DNA of 64,000 nucleotides from Sthenelais limicola (lineage: Eukaryota > Annelida > Polychaeta > Phyllodocida > Sigalionidae), in NCBI GenBank assembly GCA_942159475.1, contig OW804095.1, forward strand, positions 94,129,740 to 94,193,739. The letters run 5' to 3'. Below are positions 8,555 through 17,687 of this stretch, piece by piece (position 1 is the first letter of the stretch; the number at the start of each line of letters is the position of its first letter). The notes under the pieces were generated by a model. It was not told the DNA's origin, made no database searches, and saw nothing but the letters and a program-made list of their open reading frames with translations. The position numbers and the translations under genes are program-made.

Positions 8555-9871
8555 ATGGAGTACATGCGGGAGAACTTTGTGGAAGCTCACGATGATGATT
8601 TGGATCTATTTGCCCCTGTCAGTGTAAACGCAGCTGTAAAGTATGAGGAATATAGAAACTATTCACCCCAATCATCGATAAGTTATGGATCCCCAATCCA
8701 ATTCTATATAAGTGGAAATTCAGGGGATTACATCTGTTTAAAAAAATCGAAACTGTATGTTAAAGCACAAATTTACAAAGTGTCGACAGGGTTGCCCATT
8801 GTTGCAACAGATACAAAAGTTGGGTTATCAAACCTTCCACTATGTAGTCTGTTTAGACAGGTCGAAGTTTTGCTAAATGACCAACCTGCAGCTGTGGGAA
8901 TCGGTTTAAACTACCCGTTCAAATGTTTTGCAGACGTTATGTTGGACACAACAGCAAATGGAAGGGAAACCATAATGTTGGCAGAGGGGTACACGTTAGA
9001 TACGGGGAATAATGTGGATTCTTGCGATAGTGAACAAGTCACTGTAAACCCGGGGTTTAAAAAAAGATTCCAATTTACAAAAGGGGGCAAAGAGGCGGAG
9101 TTTGAAGGGGAAATTAGGTTGGGAATAATGGGTGTAAACAAACCAATAATAAATGGTGTTCCAATTAAAGTTGTTTTACATCAAGCCACTGAGGAATTTC
9201 GTCTAATGAATTGCGATAAAACGGAAGGGAATGTCTATACTGATTATCGAGTTGTTATAAAGTCCGCAATTTTGAAAATGTGTCATGTAAAAATTAATCC
9301 GGATGTTATGATAGCTCACAACGAATTACTGAAACAAAACCCAGCTATATACCCTTATGTGAAAGAGGATGTTCGGTTATACACAATTGGTGCAGGGAAT
9401 AGACAGTGGTGTGAAAATAATATATTAATGGACTGTGTTCCAGAGTCTGTTTGCATTCTATTTGTAGATTCAGACCGAGCTGCTGGTCATTATGAAAAAG
9501 TTCCATTTAAATTTGAACCGTTTGGGATTAAAGAAATTGGATTTTTTGTGGATGGAAAATCTGTGCCTGGGGAACCTATTAAATGCGACTTTGAAGATGA
9601 TGCATATATGCAAGCGTATTCTTCAATTTGTAAAAATTCAACTCGAAATGAGGTGTATTGCGATTATGCATCGTACAAATCAACATCTACAGTGTTTAAA
9701 TTTGATTTAGCGTCTAGAAAAAAGGATCTATTACCCCTTCTTCGGAAAGGACAAACCCGCATACATGCCAATTTCGGAGCAGCATTAACAAAATCGATTA
9801 CTGCCATCGTATATTGTAAAAGTCATGCCCAAGTTGAGATTGATTATGTGCGAAATGTTAAGATAGTTTAA
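8555..9871 (+). CDS. Major capsid protein, double jelly-roll (Polinton PY type)
   Basis: 438 residues from the ATG at 8555 (AACATGGAG); a longer frame opening at 8450 only overlaps the previous gene in another frame and is not the start. The N-terminal DDDLDLFAPVSVNAAVKYEE and YSPQSSISYGSPIQFYISG, then LCSLFRQVEVLLNDQPA, fit the first jelly roll of Polinton major capsid proteins, and VRLYTIGAGNR plus DLLPLLRKGQTR fit the second. Known role: trimeric hexon-like capsomers of an icosahedral shell. Length is slightly below many family members but no domain appears missing. Last gene of the plus-strand core; its stop lies five bases from the stop of the converging membrane-protein gene. Confidence 0.85.
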   Translation: MEYMRENFVEAHDDDLDLFAPVSVNAAVKYEEYRNYSPQSSISYGSPIQFYISGNSGDYICLKKSKLYVKAQIYKVSTGLPIVATDTKVGLSNLPLCSLFRQVEVLLNDQPAAVGIGLNYPFKCFADVMLDTTANGRETIMLAEGYTLDTGNNVDSCDSEQVTVNPGFKKRFQFTKGGKEAEFEGEIRLGIMGVNKPIINGVPIKVVLHQATEEFRLMNCDKTEGNVYTDYRVVIKSAILKMCHVKINPDVMIAHNELLKQNPAIYPYVKEDVRLYTIGAGNRQWCENNILMDCVPESVCILFVDSDRAAGHYEKVPFKFEPFGIKEIGFFVDGKSVPGEPIKCDFEDDAYMQAYSSICKNSTRNEVYCDYASYKSTSTVFKFDLASRKKDLLPLLRKGQTRIHANFGAALTKSITAIVYCKSHAQVEIDYVRNVKIV

Positions 9872-9876
9872 TATAG

Positions 9877-12294
9877 TCATACCTTATTATACAAACCGCC
9901 TGGGTTAAAGTCGAACGGGTTTGCCTCAGCCGAAGAAGCGTTTGTTGGCGTCGAAAATACTTCTGTTTCTTCATCATCCCCGCTGCAATCACTCGTCTTC
10001 TGTACAAATAAACACATTATCTGTTATAATAAAATATACCACATACACATGCTACTCAATTGTTTTGTTTGTTTTGCATATTCTAAAAAGGATTATTACA
10101 CTATCCCAGTTTAAAAAATAAAAAAAAATAAAAAACTTGGTCTTTAAATTAAGCATAGAGTGTAACACGTAATCACACCCACCACCATTAAATATATATA
10201 TATATATATATATATAAAAAAAAATAATACACTATTCATGGTATGTTAACTTACTGCGCGATCCGCAAGTGGGATGCAGTCCCCCGCCTTGTTCTCCACC
10301 ACACGCCTGTTCTAATAAAGAATGGGTTTGCTTTATTTTTAAATATATAAAATTTCAAGTCACCCTATGCTTTAAGTACATAAAATTTTAAGTATTTACA
10401 TATTACAGTTTAATTTAAGAAAAAATCGCTGTTATTTTTAAATGAAATAAATTTTCAAGTGATGATGCTATACATTACATATATAGAATTTTAAGTATCG
10501 GTTTATCACAGTTTAATTTTGGCAAAGTTATTCGTTATACTAAGAAAATGTCGACATGGGAATAATATAGAGTTGCGGGTAAACGCGATTTACACACCAC
10601 CTTTTTGCAACAGCAATATCTCCCAATTCCGACAGCAAGGCAAACAAGGATTATCGGTCCCACAATGACAACGATCCAAAAAAATGGCATTAGCTGTGCA
10701 ACAACCATGCCATGAAGTCCACCCTTTTTGTTCCCTTTCCGCCCTTTCTTAGATTTTCCTCCTTTTGATTCCAACACCTGGTTTTTTTCTTTTATGCGCT
10801 CACTTCGCCTCAGGACGACTTCGTCACCATTTTCATCAACAATTTCTGAGTCGATAGTTGTGACATCACCAGTAGTCATTTGATCGGTTGTCATCTCATC
10901 TGTAGTCGTTGTAGGTGTTGTTGGACGAGGCAACACCATCTCCTCATGTTCATTCCCCTGTCCTACCACTACATTAATATAAAACAACATTTATTATACA
11001 ATAGTGTTTCATAACATTAACCCTTAATTATATTATACACCATGTGTATGTGTATTATATTATACACCACATGGTACCGAGTTGCTCCCCCAAGCTCCTC
11101 CCACAGAGTTGAGAGCAGTTTATATGACAATGCAAACCCATCATAAAAAGTGGGAGAGGGGCAGAGAAAAGAGACAGAAAGGATCTTTAAGATATTACCC
11201 ACGATCAGTACACATGGTCCATGTCAATGCAAACCCATCATAAAACAAACTCGAACTTTACTGACTTAGAACAACCAATTTAGGGTTAGGTTTAGGGTTA
11301 TTTTTGGTATGGTTTAGTATTCTTCTGGGTCTATAAATCCCAGGACCTATAAGTCCAACGCGAGCAGGCCTTGGTACCTATAAGTCCAGAGCTGGCTGGG
11401 TCCATATGTCCCGGAGCCTATACGTTCCGGGGTCTATAGGTCTGGTGTTCGGACCAGTACACATGGTCCATGTCAATGCAAACCCATCATAAAACAAACA
11501 TAAACTGTACACGTGGGTTATGATTAAAATATATTCACGACCTAAATATAGCTCCAATTTAAAACATTTATTCTATCTATATTTTATTAATGCTGATATG
11601 TGGAAATGAGTGGTTTAAATCAATGTAACGTAAACGAGAATGGTGCAAAACTGATCGTTTCATCACAAACACGTGGTGCAATCTAGACTTGGGTAACACT
11701 AGGTGGCGTTACAGACACCCAAATATTTAATCCCTATTTTCTCGACATGTTACACCATAATAACCAACACGCGAATATACCTTGGGATTACCAGTTTAAA
11801 CCCCACCCCCCATTAAAGAAGGATTTGTATAACAATAAGTACTTACTGTAGTGGACAGCAGCTGCCACTGGTATTAGCACCGCCGCCTCTTTCCACGCGC
11901 TATTCTTGTCCACCTTATCCTTCCGTTCTTTGACTTTGCAGTCCGAATATACGCGAATCATCTTTGATGTTGGTAGGGTGTTGCATTTAAACTGACTTCT
12001 CTGTCCTTTGAGATTTACAGTCTTAAGGTTTGGGTATTGGTGGAAGAAGTCTTCGTGGTACCGTTCCAAGTAGCCTCCTGATAAATCAATCGTCTTAACC
12101 GCCATTGGATCAATGGCAACCCATTGAGGGTAAGAATCCAAACCTCGGCAATAGATTCCATCGTATGTGCAAGTACACGTGTTCACGCTTTCCCCACAGT
12201 CGTATTCGACTCCCCTAGTCGCTCTGGAATCAACTAACTTAGCCCAAATATAAATTAGCCCAAATATGATCAAAAAAATAACACGTCCACCCAT
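9877..12294 (-). CDS. Four-exon type I membrane protein with LRR-like ectodomain
   Basis: Reconstructed from splice sites and phase: exons 12294-11847, 10968-10601, 10311-10255 and 9999-9877 (996 nt, 331 residues). Donors are GTAAGT, GTGGTG and GTAAGT; acceptors are TGTAG, ATTAG and TACAG; phases match at every junction. Exon 1 gives a signal peptide (VIFLIIFGLIYIWA), a Cys cluster (CGESVNTCTCTYDGIYC) and one LRR-like unit (VKTIDLSGGYLERYHEDFF, LKTVNL). Exon 2 gives a Thr-rich stalk (TTPTTTTDEMTTDQMTT), a Lys-rich stretch, a membrane segment (FFWIVVIVGPIILVCLAVGIG) and a Cys-rich juxtamembrane motif (RYCCCKK). The last two exons form a tail containing an NPF motif (ANPFDF), known to bind EH-domain endocytic proteins. 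Family unknown; a receptor decoy or virion surface protein are guesses. Confidence 0.72.
10190..10216. repeat. (TA)n microsatellite in an intron of the membrane-protein gene
   Basis: An uninterrupted run of alternating T and A followed by an A-rich stretch. It lies in the 255-bp last intron of the minus-strand membrane-protein gene, so length variation should not affect its coding exons. Confidence 0.85.
11121..11505. repeat. Direct repeats inside the first intron of the membrane-protein gene
   Basis: A segment of about 45 bp beginning with the shared core CAGTACACATGGTCCATG and continuing through CAATGCAAACCCATCATAAA occurs at about 11206 and again at about 11454; a third partial copy (CAATGCAAACCCATCATAAA) lies at about 11130. 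Between them are short reiterations of CCTATAAGTCC-like words (11330-11440) and a telomere-like TTAGGG run (11279-11300). The array fills most of the 878-bp intron. It could be a regulatory array of the element or a repeat that landed there. Confidence 0.7.
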
Positions 12295-13173
12295 CTTGAA
12301 CCGTCAAGATATAGAGAACGAGTCCCGCCAAAATGCACCGGAAGGAAGTGTTTACCGGAAGTGTGTTATTTCACATCCCTTTCTCCTCTTTTTTTTCAAA
12401 CACATCGCATCTCCCTTTTTTTATAGAATATCCCCATTCCCTTGAACTACATTCTATAAATACTCTACATTAATAATATTGTTCGGCTAAATCTTCACTC
12501 GATTCGCTAGTACTCTATGGTAACACCAGGAGTTTGTTTACATCACTCGATAGCGCGCTCAACCCTATGGTGGACGTTCATCCGCGTGATTTACCCTACA
12601 GTGGACACACAATAGTGGGTAAGCGCCTTCGGTTTAGGATCCATGCTCCACTGTTAAGTTGGTCCTTAAACCTTTAAATTACGCATGTTACAGAATGTAC
12701 TTCTCTGTGTTCTGTTCACACTTAATGTAGTGTAAATCATAGATCACACTGATTTGCAAGACCTGCGTGAGTGAGGGTATACAGAATGTTATCAGATGTA
12801 TTCTACTGCTGGATTGAACAGAGGGGTTTAACTTATGTAATCGGTAAATGGGGAGTTGGGTGGGGGAATACCGAGGCTTAAGATGGTTGATCGATGGAGT
12901 GAAGTCATTGAATTTACCTCTACCCCATGTTGAGATAAATACATGCCCATGTCTGTGTTTTCGTCTTCCATTGTTAATCGTCGCTTCACATCCCCACACT
13001 GTTTATAATATTTGTTACACTACAATCGCTAGAATTAGAAAAAGTGGGGTTGTGTAATTCCAGAACACTATATAATTCCTTAAAATTCGGTCACCAGCGT
13101 ATTTAGGTCGTGTTTTACCTGAAAAGAACTGTCATTTGCATTCATTCTGTTGAAGGGGAAGCATATAACTAAA
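12295..13173. promoter_or_regulatory. Divergent intergenic region between two spliced accessory genes
   Basis: About 880 bp between the start of the membrane-protein gene (minus) and the start of the AT-hook gene (plus). Short ORFs here overlap each other on both strands and show no family resemblance, so I treat them as chance. A TATA-like TATAAAT lies near 12456, and a second TATA-like box lies near 13069 on the plus strand. Some CG-containing words occur between 12490 and 12640. It presumably holds both promoters. Confidence 0.5.
13069..13075 (+). promoter_or_regulatory. TATA box candidate for the AT-hook gene
   Basis: TATATAA lies 99 bp upstream of the ATG at 13174, leaving space for a transcription start near 13100 and a short leader. 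Placement is sensible, but the surrounding DNA is AT-rich, so chance cannot be excluded. Confidence 0.4.
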
Positions 13174-14308
13174 ATGGATATAAAACATATAAGGGGACCT
13201 ATAACAGTTAGAATTAGGTAAGAAATTAATTTTACTGTATTTGGGTTTCATACCATGTTTTGTGAGCATGTTATTTTGTTGTGTGTTAATTTATGAGTCT
13301 AAACAGATTGTGTATTTATTCTATTTGATATGTAGGAGGATAGCCGACCTGATCTTTAACAAACGAATGAGTAAAACTCTAAAGTTCATTGACAAAGAAC
13401 TTGGGTGCAAACATCGAGGGAAGGAAGCAGGCAAAAAAGATTTTGATAGTGAAATAAAACAATCTATTCGAGATCTTTTGGATGACCTCTTTGAATCACG
13501 TTCCGCCAATGTTGTTCATCGTACTGATAAGAAAGATGTCTTGGTACACGATGGAGGGGTTAAAAAAAGAGGAAGACCTGTTGGAAGTCGGGATAAAGTA
13601 AAAAGAGTCCAGAGGAAAAAAAAACAGAAAAAAAACGAGATGCAAACTCCCAACTCTACACTCTCTCAACGAGATGGGTATGTTTAGTGAAGATCAAATA
13701 TATTCTATATAATATGCAATATGTTCAGATTTGTTGTGGTGAAAAGTTCTTTAATAATTTCCGTTTGTTAACAATACACGTCACCTATTACTTTTTTTAT
13801 TTTACAGAGCTGATATTCTGGAAAATGTAATATCGGATGTTGGTATTAGTCCTGAAAACTATGCGCAACAAGGTGGGGAAATGTCAGCGCCTCCAAATTC
13901 TGTTGATGCCGAATTCGATGCTGGGTATATGTGAGTATATCCCCTTAAATATGGAGTGTATTTTATTTTAAACGTTAGCATTCATTTTATCAAATATATA
14001 CATTTGTCTATAACGATTATAACATATTAAAATGTTTTATTTTAGGTATGACGGTCACGAATCAATCAACTATACACCAAACGCTCCAGAAAATCGCAAC
14101 TTTAACTTTGACAAATTCTCGACTTCAATCCCACACCCCAACTTAACAGAATATGCAAATTCTGGTAAGCACATGTTTATTTTATCGACAATTACTTAAA
14201 ATATAAAATTCAAGTTCATTCTGTTTGTATAACATCATTACACCGTGTTTTATATTAACTATTGTTTTTATTTTTCTAGACTTCATGGAGTACTTTGAAA
14301 CATTATAG
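13174..14308 (+). CDS. Five-exon AT-hook DNA-binding protein
   Basis: Exons 13174-13217, 13336-13677, 13808-13930, 14046-14164 and 14280-14308. Every junction is GT-AG (donors GTAAGA, GTATGT, GTGAGT, GTAAGC; acceptors TGTAG, TACAG, TTTAG, TCTAG) and phases 2,2,2,1 agree throughout, which is strong evidence that this is a real gene. Start ATG is in the context AAAATGG. The N-terminal third is helical and charged (DSEIKQSIRDLLDDLFES). It is followed by an AT-hook, KKRGRPVGSRDK, and a long basic run, both known to bind the minor groove of AT-rich DNA or act as nuclear targeting. The C-terminal half is acidic, Asn/Pro-rich and ends in aromatic clusters (NFNFDKF, DFMEYFETL) that resemble a transactivation domain. 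Likely a regulator of element or host transcription (inference). Introns are 102-130 bp. Confidence 0.75.
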
Positions 14309-14557
14309 AATGGAATGGAGCTGGAATGGACATAAAAATTAACTGTGTATATCGATCGCGTTACAATTGAATGGTGATAATTGTTGATCACAAATGAAAA
14401 CAAATGATATATATGTGTATTTTCAAACTGTTTTATTTGATCCAATGTGTTGCATATTTTGAAACAAATAAAATACATAATAATACATTGTATTATGTTG
14501 TTCATTACACCACATATATATTCTTAAACAATGTTGTGAGTCCTAAGTATACACACA

Positions 14558-14598
<41 letters not shown>

Positions 14599-15205
14599 TC
14601 CGTTATTTCTTGTTATTTTTTATACGGTTTGTTCGCCATTTCTTTCTTTTCTTTTTTTTCTTTTTTTTTCTCAATTCCCTTTTCTTTAATTTACTTTCTT
14701 TATATCGAAGACTGACCTTTTCTCGTCCACAACATGTAATGTTATATGGACCAGAAATTTGTATCGTTTTTTTTGATGCATTTGATCCTGAGCATAACTT
14801 TCCCATTAATCGAGCAAATCTTATAATATATTGAGTAAACGTCATGTTTTTGAGCAAGAACAGAGCTCTAAATTAACTAATGATTGAGTATAAGCGATGT
14901 TCATTGATCGAGTGGTATGTCGGGAGTGGGACGTGGAATAAAAACACGTTTATATATACGCAAATTTCACTTTATTAAACACAAGTATTAAACACACATA
15001 ATATGTACAGACACAGTTATTTTAAACCACAACATAATAAGTACAGACGCTGTTATTTTAAACCACAACATTAAAACATCCGTTATGAAACATTACAATG
15101 TAAAAATCGCACCACAACCATTTAAAAGTACAACACAGAACCTCAAAACATACACATGTTGTTGTTTTTTTAAGTATCACTCACGTTGTTTTGTTTTTTT
15201 AAGTA
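14309..15205. other. Intergenic region between converging AT-hook and PC4-like genes
   Basis: Holds the presumed 3' ends of both genes. An AATAAA lies near 14466 on the plus strand, and an AATAAA on the minus strand corresponds to 14971-14976. Also present are a (TA)n run at 14561-14594, a T/C-rich stretch at 14635-14700, and two short tandem duplications just before the PC4-like stop. ORFs here are low-complexity and not supported. Confidence 0.6.
14561..14594. repeat. (TA)n microsatellite
   Basis: About 34 bases of alternating T and A downstream of the AT-hook gene, adjoining a pyrimidine-rich stretch. Confidence 0.9.
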
Positions 15206-15225
15206 TCACTCACACCCCAAAATTT
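15005..15225. repeat. Short tandem duplications 3' of the PC4-like gene
   Basis: A 36-bp unit starting GTACAGAC and containing GTTATTTTAAACCACAACAT occurs twice (15005 and 15041). A second, roughly 33-bp unit containing TTTTTTTAAGTATCACTCAC occurs twice between about 15160 and 15215, the second copy reaching the 3' end of the coding region. Confidence 0.75.
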
Positions 15226-16595
15226 TGGGGTGCACGATTTTGCCAAATGGGGAACACTCGCGGCAGTTCGACGGATCATTGTGTAGACATGCCACAGCTA
15301 CATCGGTAAACAGGTGTGGATAATCCTTAAGCACGTGATCAATAACTGCCTTAAGTTTCCCCATTTCATGGGGGCAAACCGATACTCCCGATTTGGACGC
15401 CACCAATGATTTATGCTGAGCGGACGGTTTCCACCAGCGCCTTACGTCCATGCATGACCACCCCTTCTCTACTGTGGCGTGCCATGCCCCACCCAAATGG
15501 AGCACTATCGCTTGCTTTGAGGAGGCAGGTTCATCTAAAAAGTTCTTAAAGTCTTCCATGTTTTCCGCCAACATGGCCAACCGGCGGCATGTTAGGATTG
15601 CGTTTTTGTTGGTCTTTCTATACACTAACTCGCCATTTATGTCTACTTGCTCCATTCGAACGAGCTCAAACGATGGAGCATTGTTCAGTGTGGTTGGCTC
15701 AATATACAGAGTATCATTGATTTGAATGTGGTCGCAAGGGAAATCGACCCCATCCCACCATCCATTTGTTTTCGTGTACACCGTTGTTGGACCTGCAAAC
15801 CGACCCTTCTTCGATGCAACTGGTACTGCCACAACGTCCAAATTCTAAAAAAAAAAAAAATAATAAATAAAAAGAGATTTAATCAACTGCTTTAGGGTTA
15901 TTCTATAATTACAATTCATGCTGTAACATAATACAGATATCAGTTTTACTTAACTACTAATTATAATACACAAACCAGATCACGATATTCAATATAAAAA
16001 TTAGTGTGTGATTGATTCCCGCATATGTATATGTTAGTTTCATACACACATAAACAAAATATCTCCTGTCCTGCCCCGGTTTGAACCGGGAACGTATAGA
16101 TCTTCAATCTAACGCTCTCCCAATTAAACCATCAAGACACATAACGTACTATATAGTAAAACTTACATCTGCAATGGTGCACCCAATCTCAGGGTCGGCC
16201 TCAATTTGAGCTGATATCGCGGTTTCCTCCCGCATCGTCATCTCGCAGTCAGCTCCCCTCTTTCCCTTTGATGATTGGGATCCGTAACGAGTTGTTTTTG
16301 TAACCTAAAAAACAGTATGATTGTGGTGAGTTACAGGTTTTGATACATATCGTTGATAAATAAACTCTATTATCGAACACGTGCACACCCCCAGTATTAA
16401 AAATTTAACCCATTTCTTTATGTCAAAACAATAATCTATTCATACAATAAACAACAGTTCTAGCAACCTATATCTATAATAATTTCCCACTAATACAATA
16501 CCAATGTATGATTTCAAACAACAGTCCTAGCAACCTTATCTATAATAATTCCCCACTAATACAATATAAATGTATGATTTTCTTACCTTAGGCAT
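15206..16595 (-). CDS. Three-exon protein with PC4/Sub1-like domain
   Basis: Exons 16595-16587 (only three codons), 16304-16167 and 15844-15206, giving 261 residues. Donors are GTAAGA and GTAAGT, acceptors TTTAG and a poly-pyrimidine TTTAG; all phases are 0. The C-terminal part matches the layout of the PC4/Sub1 single-stranded-DNA-binding domain: a hydrophobic strand (VLHLGGAWHATV), CMDVRRWWKP (compare the family's IDIRxxY/W), a basic-Ser-Gly step (SKSGVSV) and a helix (MGKLKAVIDHVL). An upstream region with VDINGELVYRKTNKNAIL and a following helix may be a second, degenerate copy. Known role of PC4: transcription coactivation and ssDNA binding in the nucleus. A short Cys cluster (CLHNDPSNCREC) follows. 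Intron 2 contains a tRNA-Phe-like gene on the same strand. The domain call is from pattern memory, so moderate. Confidence 0.68.
16067..16139 (-). tRNA. tRNA-Phe(GAA)-like gene or recent pseudogene inside an intron
   Basis: 73 nt that fold as a cloverleaf: a seven-pair acceptor stem (TGTCTTG with CAGGACA, one G-T), D region GGTTTAATTGGGAGAGC, anticodon loop TTGAAGA (anticodon GAA) on a stem with four good pairs, and a TTCAAAC T-loop on a stem with one mismatch. The stretch from TTGGGAGAGCGTTAGA through TGAAGATCTA is what I know from eukaryotic tRNA-Phe. Mismatches in the D, anticodon and T stems suggest reduced function or a divergent element-borne tRNA. It sits wholly within intron 2 of the PC4-like gene, same strand. 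Confidence 0.75.
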
Positions 16596-16683
16596 GATGA
16601 ATAGGAGTCGATGGTCTTGAGTTCGGTTATTAAGGTCTGCGTGTGTGTGATGTGCGTGTATGTACAAACCCTCAAACCATACT

Positions 16684-16692
16684 CTTTATATA
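16684..16692 (-). promoter_or_regulatory. TATA box of the PC4-like gene
   Basis: Minus-strand TATATAAAG about 90 bp upstream of the ATG at 16595. This is a near-consensus TATA element at a plausible distance for a short leader. Confidence 0.6.
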
Positions 16693-16739
16693 CGGATTGA
16701 TCCACCCTATACCCCCCTCCCACTTTTCCCATCCCCCAA

Positions 16740-17046
16740 TCACTCACTTCTCGTCATGGAGATTAGGGTGGATGGGAGGATCAAATGTTAACAATCGTCC
16801 TATACGTACTGATTATGTTGTATGCAAATGGGGGTAACAGTACCCACCCTTATGCCACCCCACACCCCCCACCCCACACCATCCCAACACCCATCTCCAA
16901 TTAATATGAATTAACTGGTGCACTATTTTACAGGCGTATTTTTAGTTAAATGTGGTTAAAACTAAATTAAAAAGTAAACTAACATAACATTTGTGTAATT
17001 TTAACTATTCTAATCACAATTATCATAAACTAAACCTCAAAAAACA
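16740..17046. other. Intergenic spacer upstream of the PC4-like gene
   Basis: C-rich stretch (16845-16890, ACCCCACACCCCCC-like words) and then AT-rich DNA. It is the promoter side of the PC4-like gene and the 3' side of the BIR gene. I see no coding potential. Confidence 0.6.
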
Positions 17047-17487
17047 TCACCCCACCTCATCAACCCCTTCAGTACAATAACACTTAACACATTTTCCCTC
17101 ATTTGCCTCCCTTTTTTTACATACCCCCATCGTGCATAGTTCACCATTAATATCAGTTATGCGGGATTCTAATGCGCTAAGTTTTTCTAAAATCTGACAC
17201 AATATATTTGTCACTTGGTGGTTTGCTATAAACCGTTTTTGAGCAAACTGACATGAAGGTGAGTATTTCAAGTGTTCTACTGCTGGGATATCATCCTTTT
17301 CCCAAGAATGTAACAAAATTCCACAGTTATAACACTGATATAAATCACCCCCTAAGTAAAATAACCCATTAAACGCCATTTTATCTGGCGACATTACATG
17401 ATCTGTTAACCCGTATGTTCTTCGCCTAATTGAAAAGTCTACATACTTCGGGTATCGGGTTGTGGAAAGTAACTTTGATGTCGCCAT
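17047..17487 (-). CDS. Single-BIR (IAP-type) protein
   Basis: 146 residues, intronless, starting GCCATGTC at 17487. Residues ~20-83 form one baculovirus IAP repeat: RRTYGL, GLFYLGGDLYQCYNCGILL, SWEKDDIPAVEH and SPSC. The zinc ligands Cys52, Cys55, His72 and Cys79 have exact family spacing (C-x2-C-x16-H-x6-C), and the core Gly and Trp are present. Known roles of BIR proteins are caspase or caspase-activator binding and inhibition of apoptosis; some act in mitosis instead. There is no complete C-terminal RING, only a short Cys run (CVKCYC) after a helical segment, so ubiquitin-ligase activity is not expected. Its place in the element suggests suppression of host-cell death (inference). A TATA-like TATTTAAG on the minus strand lies about 80 bp upstream. 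Confidence 0.88.
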   Translation of the reverse strand: MATSKLLSTTRYPKYVDFSIRRRTYGLTDHVMSPDKMAFNGLFYLGGDLYQCYNCGILLHSWEKDDIPAVEHLKYSPSCQFAQKRFIANHQVTNILCQILEKLSALESRITDINGELCTMGVCKKREANEGKCVKCYCTEGVDEVG

Positions 17488-17687
17488 GTCTACTATTCCA
17501 ACCTTTTGATTTGTTCGAAGTGGAATGGTGTGAGGGAAGTGGTGACCACATTTCCACCCCCTCTCTTAAATACCCCCTTCAAATAATGTAAAACTCTACA
17601 ATTACAATTCTAATAATGATCACTAAAACGTTGGCATTTTACACATAATGTATACCCGTATAACTGATATTAAATCATGATCCTTAT

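Noticed and set aside
12688..13057. Overlapping ORFs of 103 and 69 residues on opposite strands
   Set aside because: No recognisable family, overlapping each other, and located in the divergent promoter region.
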